A DNA stretch of 64,000 bases, taken from contig CM082590.2 in NCBI GenBank assembly GCA_040954595.2, forward strand, positions 7,812,001 through 7,876,000, read 5' to 3'. The notes beneath the pieces were generated by a model. It did no database searches and was not told the origin of the DNA. It saw only the letters and a list, made by a program, of their open reading frames with translations. The translations under genes and the position numbers were made by a program. Source of the stretch: Balanoglossus misakiensis. Lineage: Eukaryota; Hemichordata. Shown one piece after another: positions 1 to 33,000 of the stretch; position 1 is the stretch's first letter; each line of letters starts with the position of its first letter.

Positions 1-450
1 GTAGCAACCAGTTGCTACAGTAATTCACCGAGTCTTGTGAGATCTCATTGTGAAAAGATGATTGTCCCCTCATTGCGAGATCTCGCGTGATTTGGTGAAA
101 CACTGTTGCACAAACTAAGCGTGTGTTCTAGTTTCATAGAAAGCTTGGCTTGTATATTTAGCTAGTTGCTACAGTAATTAACCAAGTCTCGCAAGATCTC
201 TCATTGTGAATAGATGACTTTCCCCTTATTGCGAGATCTCGCGAAACTTGGTGAAATACTGTAGCACAAACTATATGCGTGTGTTCGAGTTTCATACAAA
301 ACTTGACTTGTATACTGGCCTAGCAACCAGTTGCTACAGTAATTAACCAAGTCTTGCCAGATCTCTCTTTGTGAATAGATGATTTTCCCCTTATTGCGAG
401 ATCTCGGGAGACTTGGTTAATTACTTATAGCAACTGGTTGCTATAACCAA
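1..450. repeat. three diverged tandem copies of a GTTGCTACAGTAATT repeat
   Basis: GTTGCTACAGTAATT recurs at about 11, 165 and 330. Each unit contains a near-inverted pair around AGATCTC (ACCAAGTCTCGCAAGATCTC / GAGATCTCGCGAAACTTGGT) and ends with a TTTCATACAAAAC-like stretch. Confidence 0.7.
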
Positions 451-582
451 ATATAAAGTCATGCTTTGTATGAAACTAGAAAACTACATACTTTTAACAC
501 AATGGGCCATGCAGTCAAGATTTTTTAATTGAAGTTTAAGAGTATCACTCAAATCCACTGAAAGCAAAATCGGCTCACTAGA

Positions 583-673
583 TTAACCCTTTCACCACAA
601 TGGTTCAGTCCAAAACCATTGCTTTCTATGGTGAAGTTGGACCTCTAAAGAGGGAAAGAGGGGTGAAAGCTTA
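583..673. mobile_element. piggyBac-like MITE (TTAA, CCCTTTCACC termini)
   Basis: About 90 bp, starting TTAACCCTTTCACCAC and ending GGGGTGAAAGCTTAA. TTAA targets and CCC... termini are the piggyBac hallmark. Family name given from these hallmarks only. Confidence 0.8.
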
Positions 674-1948
674 AGTACATGTATCATGGTTTATGACACG
701 TACATCCTGTCACTAACAACTACTCTTGACTTTCAACAATCCTTGAGGTTTTGTTTTCTGTGAAAAGACGTCCATGACCTTCACCAATGACAATGAGAAA
801 CAGCACTTAGAGTTTCGGACAAACAAGTCCAAGTTTGTACCAACTATGACTTCTAGTTCTACTTGTTCCAGCTTTTTATGTGATTCTTCACTGCCTACAT
901 ATCTTTTCTTTCTTTCTCAACAGTCCTAATTCTCTGACCAAACTATAGTTTTTTCAGTCAAAATTACTGTGATGTATGCAGTGTTTTCATGCTGATTCAA
1001 TTCACAGATAAGTTTAATCAACTGATGTCAGAATTGCATTTTAATTTACAATACCCAACATCTTCTTGGACTCATTGTTAGAATTTTTTTAAATATATGT
1101 ATTATCGTCTCACACGGATTTCCTTGTACTGTGTTGTGTTCGACTTTTGGGTTTCACCTATTTCTAACCAACATTAATTAGCAAGTGAAAGAAACCTACC
1201 AAACTGGTTTCCGTGGAAACTTGATAAAAAGGAGTCTTACTTTACTCGTCACTGTTTTCTTCTCTCTTTAGTTCCTGTTTGTCGACAAAGAATCCTCTCA
1301 AGTTTAACCCCCTCTGAGAGAATCCGTTTTATTCACTATTTGACGAAGGCTAACTTAGAAGGCTGCCATTTTGTTTCTTATTTAATCCTGCCATTCAATG
1401 TCATAGTCACCTTGTCGTCATCCTTCAAAAAATAACTTTTCTTAATTTTTGTCTCAAATTTTGATTAAGAACTGAAGACAATAGAATATTACGTACATTT
1501 GGTCTAAAACTAAGGGGGAAAGATCGAGAAAAATGTGTGAAAATGTGACTTTTTTTTCTCTGCGACCAAGGTACACGTCGGTAACCGAACCAGGCCCGAT
1601 CGTTTACAGTATAAACAAGAAAGTTAACCAGCCTTACAGAGCTTCCGCGCGGCCCGCGACATCAATCCCCCGCATTCTCTAATTCTCATTAAAAGTTTTT
1701 TGAAAGAAAACATTCTTTTCAGCCCCGGGCAGGAAATTCCCAGTTAAAACCCGAGGATCATTACGACTTGCATCACAGGATCTGGACGGGTTCCGTGCGG
1801 TTCCCCGAGCAGGTCAAATAGCACCCCTAACTAATGTGATATTCTCTCTACGACCAATAAAACATTTGAAGGGGGGTGTAATGTAGAGTTTTACAGAAGG
1901 AAACATACATATTCATGAGTGAACTTCATGTGCCTCGACAAGCTGTAA

Positions 1949-2159
1949 TACTGTAAAACACTTTATTTCCGCGAGCAATAAATTTTCGCAAAATACGCGA
2001 GAGCCAAAATAGCGTGAAAATAAAAAGTCACGTAATTTTTTTTAAAGATTAAGATGCAGTGAATGAAATAAGAGAATGGGAATATTAATACTTGCGAAAC
2101 AGTGGCCTCTCTCGATATCGCGAAATTATCAACTCGCAAAAATAAAGTGTTTTATAGTA
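1949..2159. mobile_element. MITE, TACTGTAAAACACTTTATTT family
   Basis: About 210 bp with terminal inverted repeats CTGTAAAACACTTTATT...AATAAAGTGTTTTACAG and flanking TA, as in Tc1/mariner-type insertions. The interior is rich in CGCGA words. One of seven copies. Lies about 150 bp from Gli exon 2305-2454. Confidence 0.85.
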
Positions 2160-2211
2160 GTTCCTGTTAGAAAAAACATACCTACATCACAGGCGATCAC
2201 ATCCTCATTCA

Positions 2212-21999
<19,788 letters not shown>

Positions 22000-22966
22000 A
22001 GTTTCAGCTGCGTTGGGTCAAAGTTCACATGAATATCAATGACTCTGGATTTCTCAGACCCTGTGAATAGAAAATAAAATTTTAAAAAAAAGTTATTAAA
22101 AATAATGCTGATACTGCTTTTAATTCTCTCTATATATGTACATAATGTAGACTTCTGAATACAAGGATTTTGAATCCAGTATCATAAATATGTCCTATTT
22201 GCCATTTTTATAAGAAAGGTCTTGTCCAGTGAAGTTCTAGAGTCAATGAAATAGTGTTATCTCAGTGATTTTGCTAGTCTGGGGAACATTGTTATATGAT
22301 TTGTGGACTGAAGTATCATTTCTGCTACCAGGGGTATAAAAACCGTATCTGATTTATAACCTTATAACCCCTCTCAACACTAATTTTTTGGTTTCACCCC
22401 ACAATTTCTCTATGGTCCGGAAGAATCCAAACACAGGCAGCTGGGTTCTTTTCAGGGGGCCAAACATCTTTGGAGATGGACACTGTCCACTTCTAATGGA
22501 AGTTACATGTACACAGGACAACATCTCCAATCCAAAAACTCGAAGGGCACTGTTTACTCAGAAACAGCTTGACGCAAAATGAAACCAGCGCTAATACTTG
22601 CAAATTGCAATCAAACTGCAATTATCATGACAAAAAAACTATTGACAGAACATAGTGGACAGTTACTTTCAAAAGTCCACTGCCCCTATAGATCTACAAC
22701 AGGTGCTTTTGAATGCCAGTGCCAACATCTTTCAAAAGGTGACAAAAAAAACGCTTGAGATCCGTAATCCCTGTAATAATGTGGAGTATGTTGTGACCAA
22801 TCTGTTAAAAAAACAAAACTACAAAGCAACTACCAACAGACAACAAACTCCATTTCAATTATAAAGGGCTTAATCAGAAATAAACTGTGGGTGGGTCAGG
22901 TTGTTTTTCATATTCCTTGGCGTCTCATGAACAAGATATGAATCCCCCCCTTACAAATCTAATATT

Positions 22967-23061
22967 TTAACCATTCACCAAACCCCATCCCGTATTTCGT
23001 CTGTAAAGGTCCATCTTTACCATAGAAAACAAAAGATCTGGGTAAAACCATGGTGTTGAAA
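22967..23061. mobile_element. piggyBac-like MITE (diverged)
   Basis: TTTAACCATTCACC ... AAACCATGGTGTTGAAAG; termini decayed. Confidence 0.65.
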
Positions 23062-23667
23062 GAGATACTCAGATACACAACACTATGAGCTCTTGCTACA
23101 AGCCAATCGCAGTGATTCCACCCAACACCCCTCCCCCTCCCCCCCGCACCATGAACTGGTCTGGCCCTCGCAGTCAACAGGAGTTCACTGAACACACCCC
23201 AGACAGTGCGACCTTTGACCTGTGTGTGCGGAGACAGACAAGTCCCCTTTGAGGTTCCAAAACCAGCATTCCTGACTGTGTTACGGAACGTGAAGACAGA
23301 CACATCTCAGCGGACTACGACTTCCTCTGCACTGGCCATTAAGCGACCGACACCAACACTGAGCTCAGTTTGCTCATCTGCTCATCTTTGCCGATACAGT
23401 TACGTTTAATCTGGTGTCTTGAAGTTGCACACACGAAGCCTTGAAACATCCAGTAAAGACAAAACTTATCGAAGCTATTGGACTTTTCATTTACTTCTTT
23501 CAAAAGCATCACAACACATGATAGACAAAAACAATTAAAACTGAATTATTGGACTTCTCATGTATGGACAAATAAACTATGGAAACCCTGCCAACCAATA
23601 CAGGTTATATCGAAGTTACATGGAAATGTGATAAAAAGTAACAACGTGTGGTTAGCCATCATGTAAA

Positions 23668-24034
23668 GTGTAATACAAAGTAACAAACACGTTGTTTGCA
23701 ATGATGTACACTGTAACAGCTATACTACAGTGTAATACAAAGTAGCAACCACATCTTTCGAATGATGTACATTGTAGCAGATACACTACAGTGAAATACA
23801 AAGTAACAATCACATTCTTTGCAATGATATACAATGTAACAGTTACACTACAGTGTAATACAAAGTAACAACCACGTTGTTTGCAATGATGTACATTGTA
23901 GCAGTTACACTACAGTGTAATACAAAGTAACAACCACGTTGTTTGCAATGATGTACATTGTAGCAGTTACACTACAGTGTAATACAAAGTAGCAACCACA
24001 TCTTTCAAATGATGTACATTGTAGCAGTTACACT
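23668..24034. repeat. 62-bp minisatellite, 6 units
   Basis: Unit core TAATACAAAGTAACAACCAC then GATGTACATTGTAGCAGTTA. Units 2 and 6 share a variant centre (CACATCTTTC), so units were copied in blocks. Relatives occur at 8975-9110, and inverted at 5650-5835 and 8270-8360. Confidence 0.9.
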
Positions 24035-27000
24035 ATGCGTCTACCAGTCACTCACTGTGTTGTATGGGACCCATACCGACAGCCACAGGCGGGACACCGC
24101 CCACCCTTTAAACAGAGGGAAAATAAACCATTAACTATAAACTGTAAGTAACACAAATAATCAAACCACTTACTTGTAAACAAATCAGTATCAATTACAA
24201 ATTGTTCTTTCAAAGACAGAACTGGGAAGATGAGTGATTCTTTTTTCCTGACGTTTGGAACCCGGGAACTAATTCAAAATTATTCTTTTGGTTTCCAATT
24301 TTACTGGCTGGTTCAGTCATACAAGTAGGCATAGAATGCAGACATTTTTAATTTGGTAAAGTTGATGCGCATCATACAAACATCGAGAATTGTTATTATC
24401 TCATAAGAATGTTCAAATTAATATTTATTTCTGTCTATTTCTTTATTTTCAAGAAAAATGAAACTTGGCCCTGTTACAAGCACAAGTTTCCTACAGTTGA
24501 TACTGAAACCTTCAAATCGTTAGCAACAGTTAGTTTAGGATTATTATTAAGATTGATGAAAACACAAAATATTATTGGTTTCATTCAAAAGAATAGAAGA
24601 TGGGGAACCTTACGAATTGGACAAAAACTTGTCAAAAAAGCATGATCTAGCAAACACACAGAACGGTAAATTTTCAGACATAAAGCAGTGACATTTAGAA
24701 TCTTGCCTGGAAGAGCAAACAATGTCATCTTAGATCAGCAGGCAGTATTTTCTCCAGGGTAATTACAGGGGAAACAATAGAAACTCATTATCATAACAAT
24801 TAATTGTATTGTCATTTGAAGTAATACTGTATCAGAAATTGGTGGGGAGTATCAGTACATTGGCTAATGTGTTGCATAATTAACTGTGTGGGGTTAGTAT
24901 GGGGGCAAACAGTCTCTGCTTCAATGTGTAAAAGTATAATTAAACCATTTCATTTAAACACAAAAAAGTCAGGCCCATTCACAACATACAGTAAACATGT
25001 CTTAAACCGAACCCTGTCTAATCTGGAAACCTGTTTATATCAAACACATTTTCTTTACTTTCACATACAACCAAACGTTAAAAGAATTTCTATACACTGG
25101 ACGTGTCTGCAAAATGAACAATTTCTTCAGTCCCTTGAGTAATGAGTTCAGTTTTTTTTTACAGTTTTAGTGTGAGTAGGTTTACACTCCCACAAAAAGC
25201 TAGTTTTATATCAAACTATACTTTCCCGTAAATGTAAAATAAAACTAGAAATCGCTGAGTTTTCTGTGTGCCAAACATAGGACATGCTGAGTTTGTGAGT
25301 GACATCACACCAATTCGATACGAGACGTTGCAAGAAATCTACTTTGTTATTCACAATTCCGGCAAACTTGATCCGTGCCTTCAACAATGACTGCCGAGAG
25401 ATAACAGACAATCACAAAGGGCACAAGGATGAATCCCCTCTTTTGTTGGGAAAGAACTTTGTGATGCAAATTCCGGGAATGTCGTAATAATCCCCCCTTT
25501 CCTGCTTTGTGTCACCAACACGGAATGCAGCAAGAAATCGCGAGATAGTTCCACAACGCAACAAAAAGCGAAACAATGTAATAAAATGTAACAAATGCAA
25601 CGAAACTGACAAATTTAAACAAAAGCAGGTTTCAATAACTTTGCTACAATGTAGCAAACTGATACAATAGTTCCTCAACACATAAAATGAATCTTGAAAC
25701 AATGTGACAAAATGTGACAAATTCAATGAAATGCAACACATTTAAAAACAAAAGCTGGTTGTCAAAAGATTCAACAACTATGCTACACAATGTAGCCAAC
25801 TAATACAATGTGTTTGAGTAGGAGTCTACCACTATTAGTGTTTAACTGTACGTTGTCATCCATAGTGATCTCAAGAAAGAAAATTTGCATCGTACTGTCT
25901 AATTACGCAACACCTTACTGCACGTGCACCCAAATCCAGAAACATTTTGAACCGTTTCCCATATTTGAAAAGGCATCTAAATCAACACTTCATGGCATGG
26001 CATGAAAATAAAGAATCAACGCTAATCAGAAGCTGTACAATTTTCAAGCATTTCACACACCTGTAACACTTGACTTGTACGTCCATGCGAAAATTTACAA
26101 CTGATAACCACTTGATAGAATTATCCCACTTCAATTAAAAGAAACAGTTGCCCATTTTTTTCAGAAATTTTGTTCTGTTGATCAGCAATAATTTCTCACT
26201 GTGCTACCGTATATAAAGAAAACTGAAACACATAATTTCGGTTTCTAGCATACTGTGTGTGCATGTAAAAACAGTAAATGTATACAGATTACATTGGTTT
26301 AACTCGACTGTTCTGTTGATGTTGTTTTTCAGTAGTATTCAAGTACAGAATACAATATTTTTGTAAACAACAACAAACCTAAAAGTGTACTTTGCAACCA
26401 TTTTTCTAACAAACCCAACAATAACAAACTTTTCAAAATGCAATAGTGGATGATGATGTCATGAATCAGACTAAGACTACTGGTTGTTTTCTCGTGCTTG
26501 TAGTCAAGGAAACACTGCACCTGTTTGCTACAAAACACTCACCACATTCGCTCCACTGGTTTATGCATCGGTGCAATGACCAAGTTGTATAACAAACCCT
26601 TTCAAACTCTTTCAACCATTTCACGACAAACCTCTGACAGGCCTATAGGCATTCTACACACACTCGAGTTCGAGACACCCGACATTTTTCCCGTCCACCG
26701 TTTCAAAAGACTCCAATTTCACCGAGAAATTTAAATCCACGATGATCCCGACTGGGCTAGTCTTACAAATCCCGGTCGCACAAAACAGTTGTTATTCGCG
26801 CGGTCGTCTACAATTTCCGAGTGGAAGGGCACCATTGAAAACTTGCCAGCCATGTTGTGTCATATAATCAGCTTAGGGGAAACGCGCAAACACACAAATT
26901 GGTCGGGTTACCACTCGAAAAACAAATACACAAATATTTCAATCATTTTGATACTGTTACTTCCTGTACTCTCAATCGTAAATATTTGAATCGGGGTTCG

Positions 27001-27040
27001 CGCAACTATGCGCGGGTATGTACACGACTGGTAGGTTTTA
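24035..27040. other. Gli: Gli intron/leader region, no gene recognised
   Basis: Mostly AT-rich, with a diverged dispersed repeat (24985-25140) and the 25572 tandem pair. A CpG-richer patch at 26640-26870 has a minus-strand ATG in good context (MAGKFSMVPFHSEIV...) followed by GTAAGA, a weak candidate alternative first exon. Confidence 0.3.
25572..25812. repeat. two diverged tandem units of about 120 bp
   Basis: AATGTAACAAATGCAACG ... ACAAAAGCAGG ... CTACAATGTAGCAAACTGAT is repeated with changes as AATGTGACAAATTCAATG ... CTACACAATGTAGCCAACTAAT. Confidence 0.6.
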
Positions 27041-27090
27041 GCACCCTTGTGTTGAGACCAGTGTTCCCTCTAAGCCCATACGACGCGCCA

Positions 27091-27380
27091 CTGTGACTCA
27101 ACAAACTCACTGGCGACTCAAGAAAATCCTGACTCAACAAACTCACTGGTGACTCAAGAAAACCCTGACTCAACAAACTCACTGGTGACTCAAGAAAACC
27201 CTGTCTCAACAAACTCACTGGTGACTCAAGAAAACCCTGACTCAACAAACTCACTGGTGACTCAAGAAAACCCTGTCTCAACAAACTCACTGGCGACTCA
27301 AGAAAACCCTGTCTCAACAAACTCACTGGTGACTCAAGAAAACCCTGTCTTAACAAACTCACTGGTGACTCAAGAAAATT
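27091..27380. repeat. 36-bp minisatellite, about 8 units, rich in TGACTCA
   Basis: Unit TGACTCAACAAACTCACTGG followed by TGACTCAAGAAAACCC. A 36-bp unit without stops keeps frames open on both strands; these are artefacts. Ten exact TGACTCA (AP-1/TRE consensus) words lie in the array and two more just right of it. The single-unit, inverted form is at 20905-21110. Confidence 0.92.
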
Positions 27381-28230
27381 ATTCACAATACATGAAAACG
27401 TATAGGGCTGACTCAGAGAAATTTTTAGAAATCGTCTAATTGACTCAAAACTTTTTAAGTTATGTTTGTTTTAGGGCACACTGTTTGAGTCCAGACCCGT
27501 GTAACTTCAATACCCTGAGTGCGGGGTCTGTCTTCGCGAGTGAAAACAATGGGTGATTCGAGCTATGGTAGTTGACGGGAGTTTGTCAAGAGCGAATTCC
27601 TGGTGACAATGAAGAAGCCATGACTGGCCAGCCACTCCTTCACTCGCACCCAAGTGCAACTTCCGTCATCGACAAAACGGCAACAGAAATCAACATCGTC
27701 ATTGGAGGAGGCCGAGGGGTCACATGACAGTTTCCAGCAGTAAATTATCTTGTACAAAACAGTTGCCACTGGTTACAGCAGTACAGATATAGGTTCATAA
27801 TAATGGTATCTGTTTAGTTTAACACTTCTTGGAATGTTTCCATGAGTCCAGAAAAGTATACTTTCAACTAGGTCAGGGCTAGAGATCATGTTTTTCCCCA
27901 GGACGTCCTTTGGTAAATTTCCAAAAGTTTTGCTGTTGTGTCTATATTACAGGCTATTTTCACACATTGTATCTTTCAGCTTTTCAAACACAGTCACACG
28001 ATATAGTGTTCAGAACTTCTGATAAAGAATATTAAACACCCTCGCTAACATTCTCAGTGTCTGGTCTGTTGTTTCTCTACTCTCATGTTCAAAATCCCAG
28101 TGCAGGACTTCCAACTATAGCTTTCAAAGGTTTGGCTTGCACTGGTATTAGTTGGATATATATTAAAGTACAGAACTGCTTTTGCATTTATTCCTCTCCT
28201 AAACATTTCTTCAAAACAACACACTTTGCT

Positions 28231-28321
28231 TTAACCCTTTCTCCCCCATTTCCCTCAGTAATGGTCTATCTTATACCCTATAAAACAATGGATTAATCTG
28301 TAGTAGCGGTGAAAGGGTTAA
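28231..28321. mobile_element. piggyBac-like MITE
   Basis: TTTAACCCTTTCTCCCCC ... GGTGAAAGGGTTAAA; deep in the long Gli intron, not near a known exon. Confidence 0.8.
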
Positions 28322-29623
28322 ACATACTTATACTGATTGACCAATAGAACGCCACTTTTCATTTTACGTCTATTTTCATTTCCTACACTTCACAGCCATC
28401 ACATCCATATCAAGTCAACTGATTGGTCACTCTATGTGCTCTATGCCAAGTTCAGGAAGAGGAGGCCTTCCATGCCAATCACAGGCCTGCGTTGAAATTT
28501 GAAACCACGCTCTAAGATTAGATAGAAGGACATTCGCTCAATCAAGTCCATGTAATACGACACTCTCTCTCTACTGGAGGCACCAGATAACCATCAATGG
28601 AAAACAGTTCCGGCATGCAGGAATGGAACTGACTATCATCGTTCAAATTGTCGTCCAATATTAAAGTCCCATGAGCTGCCAATGCTTGCATGTTTGTTTT
28701 TCTACGGGTAAATACTTCAAACTTCTCCCTCTCATTTAAAATCATTACCTGTATTTGCATTAATTTGTCATCTCTTGGCAATGCATACCACAATAAATAC
28801 TCTTGCGATGGATGTCGATTAAACGGGTGTGGCACCCGTATATACCTTCTTCAAATTACAACATACAGCCACAATCAGACATTAATAAGATACATACATA
28901 CCTATCTCACTTAGCTTATTTAGATGGGCCAATCTAAGTTTGAAAGTAAAATCAGGAAAACAATGCAAAAATTGGGCTTTAAAAGCTGAACACCAGTTTA
29001 TCTAAAAAAAAAAGGGCTCTTTTTTTAAGTTATTTTGTCCACAGACTGTAGTGTCTTACACTTCGTAAAATAAACTGAGGTACCCTTGTGTGATACAAAA
29101 ACTTGGATCGATATGGCCACACTGGTTGAGACAATGTTTCAAGTGTTTGAGACAATGTACCTAAATACGCAGTCTAGTCAGGTCAATAATTTTATTGTTG
29201 TATGGGAAAGTGCAACGTTTTGTCATCATGTATCAAACTTTCATAACCTGATACACCATAAATACACGACTTTTCATACAAAAGCATGATGTGGAAAAAA
29301 GTATGCGAAATTTGCAGCTAAGGGGGCTTAAGGACATCTGCATTTAGTATAATTGGTAAGAAATACCATAAACTAACCAAAAGTAGAGCTATGGAACTTG
29401 AATATGGACCAGAACCTAAATGGAGATCAGCCCTGACAGTTTTGAAAATCTTGAGTTTAAACAGATGCCATGGCTTTGACATACTTGAGCGTCGTTAATA
29501 CTGTTAATTAGCAGACAGTAATTATGGACAGCAAATCTGATGGGCTTAATTAGTCCTAATTGCTGTTAATCTAGATAATTAGCCAATGATTTAAGACACT
29601 GGATATGCAAAGGATAAAAATGA

Positions 29624-29819
29624 TACTGTAAAACACTTTATTTTCGCAAGTTAAAATTTTCGCGATATCGAGAGAGGCCACTGTTTCGCGAGTATTTATT
29701 TCGCGTTCTCTTATTTCATTCACTGCATCGTGTATCTTAAAAAAAAAATCACGCGACTTTATGGCTCTCGCGTATTTCACGAAAATTTATTGCTCACGAA
29801 AATAAAGTGTTTTACAGTA
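29624..29819. mobile_element. MITE, TACTGTAAAACAC family, end of a composite repeat
   Basis: Complete copy; the 280 bp to its right (29820-30102) are the inverted counterpart of 6305-6586. Confidence 0.85.
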
Positions 29820-30102
29820 TATGGTAATGGACTAAAATTATAGGCCAATGAGTGGACTTGCTATTTGCATAATTATTCATATATTCAGACCCAGAATTCA
29901 CTGTAATTTGCCTCTCTTTGATTATTTGATTACAAGTACATTTCCCAACCGAACTTAAAGTTATTTTTCTCCAACTTATAAGGGGAATGTAATTTGTGTG
30001 TTTTCAAGATTCTTTGTAATGGATTTTGATAGTCTTCTTGCCAATTAATGAGAAGAACTATCAAATTCTTCAACTATGTTCCCTATCCTCTAAAATCTAT
30101 CC
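29820..30102. repeat. body of composite repeat, copy B
   Basis: Inverted counterpart of 6305-6586, including the stretch ATAGGCCAATGAGTGGACTT. Confidence 0.8.
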
Positions 30103-32549
30103 CTCTCTCTCATCCATGACCCTGGCCCCCAAGCACACAAAGTCAGACTGATTAAAGAAATCCCACTTTATATGGAGAGAAATTATCATTGAACTAGGAA
30201 CTGCATATGGCTCACAGTTATCATTAAAACAACTAAATATTATTATTAAAGAAAAATGATCAAACAAATGAAAACCTAGGTAAAAAATAACTTAATTTCA
30301 ATTTAGATTCCGATTTTTCTAGAGGCAGCCAGGGTTGTGAAAACAAACCACTCCATTTCAACTTTGATATTTAAACAAATATATGCCTGCAAAGAGTTTT
30401 AAATAGATTTTCAAAAAATAAATCTGTAGCGGGCAAAATACTGTGAGCGGGCCAGTAAGAGTGTGTATTTATTTTTACAGACATATAAATTCACTTTCCG
30501 ATTTGTTACTAGGTTAAGTGTGGTTCAAGACACAATTGAAATCTGTAGAAGAAAAGCCAAATTCATTTCCAGCTATAGTCTATTAGTATTACTGCATTGA
30601 AAATACTTCACAATTTGACACAAAGACAGAGTTATTTCCCATTTATTGGACTAACTCTAGGTTTTGTTTTCAATGAGTTTGGGAACAGGCTTGTAACAAC
30701 ATTATAAGTAAATTTAAAAGTAGCCAAAGTCAGTGTGCAAATTTAGTCAAGCCCTCTATTATATTTGCCCATTGCCTCCACATGGTATGTCAACAATCAG
30801 GGTGCACAATGCAAATACATAGCACTTCAAAATCGGTGGACTTCATTGGGCGTGTTGTTGTTCTGTGGAAGGGTGGAATGGTTTTAAAAGTGTGCCTGAT
30901 TGAGCCTGGGAAGTTATGAGACAGGCAAGTGGTGTGTCGGGAGTCTTTGATGAGGACTGGAAATTCATAAGCTGCCAGTGTTGGCATATGTTGGGTTATT
31001 GGCGGGGCAGATTAGCACGGTTTACTGTAAACTGAGCTGGGGGGAAGCCATAGCGATTGCCCCCGTTGAGCGAGCGCTCGTGGTCGGCTAGACTGGCTGC
31101 AGTTGTCTTTTGTGAAACTTTGAAAGACAAAACTGTACATACACAATGACGTGGAAAGGTTACACTCTGGCGAGCTAAGGTGGGAAAGAAGAAATCCTAG
31201 TGAAGTTTGAACAAATAGGGGCCCCCCTTCCCTTTCACACCTTGTTAACGCTAAAAAAAGCCCTAGATAAACTGTTTCCTTTTGACTTTTATTCGATGCA
31301 GGCGTGCCCAGTTCAAGAACAAAAATTACAAACGATTAAAGCAATTTTCTACCCTCATTCTAACCACCTAAAGAGGGCACTGAAATTGACGTTGACCAGA
31401 CAATATCTGGACTTCTTTAGAAATTAGAGTATTTTGAAATGGACAAGAAATGTTACATGTTTAACAAATGAATGAAAAGTTAACAGCCTTGCCTCAAATC
31501 AAAGTAAACCAGTCTTATACCAGAGAAAATGGGACATTCTTATGTATTCTGGGGGAGGGGGGCCAACTCTTTTTCAACTGGCGAGCAAGACTCATCATTA
31601 CTTCTGAAGCAGACGATATATATTTTCATAAAATAACAAACAGTGGCCTTGTATCCAGGAGAGACTGAAAAAATACGAACCGGTTTTCATTGTAACACTA
31701 GCCTCGTCAGTGAAAAAAAATCACAAAAGAGACTTTTCACATGAAATATAACAACCCAGCCAAGCGAGTGAGAGTCACAAAATTAACAGGGCTAGGAAAA
31801 ATGCGGTTTACTTTACATACAAGATCGTTTTTCTGTATCACAACATTGGACTGATCGGGTTATGACATTCTCTGGTATTTTTCTTGGCTTCATTTGAGAG
31901 TAGGCATCTAATGTTCCCGCTAACGAGGTCAAAGGCTGGTGGTTTTTACGCAAAACAAGTCTGTCAAAATATGACCCCAGTCCCCAGCAAGAAACTTGTC
32001 ACTAGTCAGTCGCAACTCTAGTCCCCCTTTTTAGTTTTTACAACTTTTTTGCGGTCTGCTAATAAAATACACGTAACTTGGTAAACCATACACACTACAC
32101 ACCCTCACAGTCTCGGAAACACACTACTTTACTGCCAATTGGCCTATAAAAAGCCAGCCAGAAAATAAACAAACCATCGATGATGTGAAAAACTGTGATC
32201 AAACAATCCACCTTCTTGTGTGAAGATGCAGTGAAGATATACTCCTTGATTTTCCATAAAAGACTTGCCAAGAAAAACAATTCTTTTCATGTCTAGTTTA
32301 CCCCTCCGCCTTCCTGCATTGAGGACCTGTGAATCTGGTGCATTGACACTAACAATTAAAGCTGTGAAGATCATCTGGCCGACTTCCTGTGATTAAAATT
32401 TTAAGGATTGTGATGGACTTCCGAGGAACCGTGGGTTCCTTTCACGGGTCTCTTGCGTTGAGCAACGCGGAACGAAAAAACTGACCCCGCTGGATACTTT
32501 GCCCACTGGACCATCAAAATTAAAGAAAACACTGACTGAATTTGTGTAA
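30103..32549. other. Gli: first Gli intron, promoter-proximal part, no gene seen
   Basis: Relatively free of recognisable MITEs compared with the rest of the gene; no exon identified. Confidence 0.4.
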
Positions 32550-32555
32550 ACTTAC

Positions 32556-33000
32556 CGCTTCTAGAGGACGCTTCAGAAACCCCCAGTTCTTGACTTTTCC
32601 AAATATGTCGCGGAGAACACGAAGAACATCAGGAGAGTTGAGAAATCCACAGAAAATGGAAATGTCATTTTTACACCCTTTTTTGGTCAAACTTGCAGAC
32701 AGGGATGCTTAGTTCACTTACTGTAGAAGATGGGGGAAAACTTATGAATAATTCAAAAATTCACGAGCTGCAAATTGTCCGGGTTAGTAGTATGATCCTA
32801 GGAGCATGTCAAAATCGAGGGTCGGGTGGGAAGATTTTCCAAGATCAATGAAAAAACAGAGCTGAACAGTGACTGCTTGAGAAAGATGGCCGCTTGTCGT
32901 CCCGTCACTGCCTCCGTCCCAAAGAGGAATCTATCTCCCTCCTGCAGTCTCTCGCAAAACAATCACAATATCTGCAGCCCTGGACAATAAAATCCCGCCG
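32556..33000 (-). other. Gli: candidate non-coding first exon and promoter of Gli
   Basis: On the minus strand a strong donor GTAAGT occupies 32555-32550, just downstream of a CpG-containing stretch with GGCGGGATTTT near 33000 and GCGGCCATCTT (YY1-like) near 32890. No long open frame is present, which fits a 5' leader exon spliced to the acceptor at 22060. The upstream limit is a guess; transcript data would settle it. Confidence 0.45.

Noticed and set aside
26821-26860. Alternative Gli first coding exon (MAGKFSMVPFHSEIV...)
   Set aside because: The ATG context and a GTAAGA donor are suggestive, but joining to 22060 would run into an in-frame stop in at least the Gli frame; kept only as a remark.
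27006-27439. Open frames on both strands (FLESPVSLLRQG and TQENPVSTNSLV repeats)
   Set aside because: Produced by a stop-free 36-bp minisatellite.
27563-27769. Minus-strand open frame with a coding-like stretch (CCRFVDDGSCTWVRVKEW)
   Set aside because: Some codon-like look but no acceptor/donor pair in phase and no family recognised.
28542-28835. 97-codon minus-strand open frame (MPHPFNRHPSQEYLLW...)
   Set aside because: Not recognised, no convincing splice sites, in a Gli intron. Could be a decayed transposon fragment, but nothing shows it.
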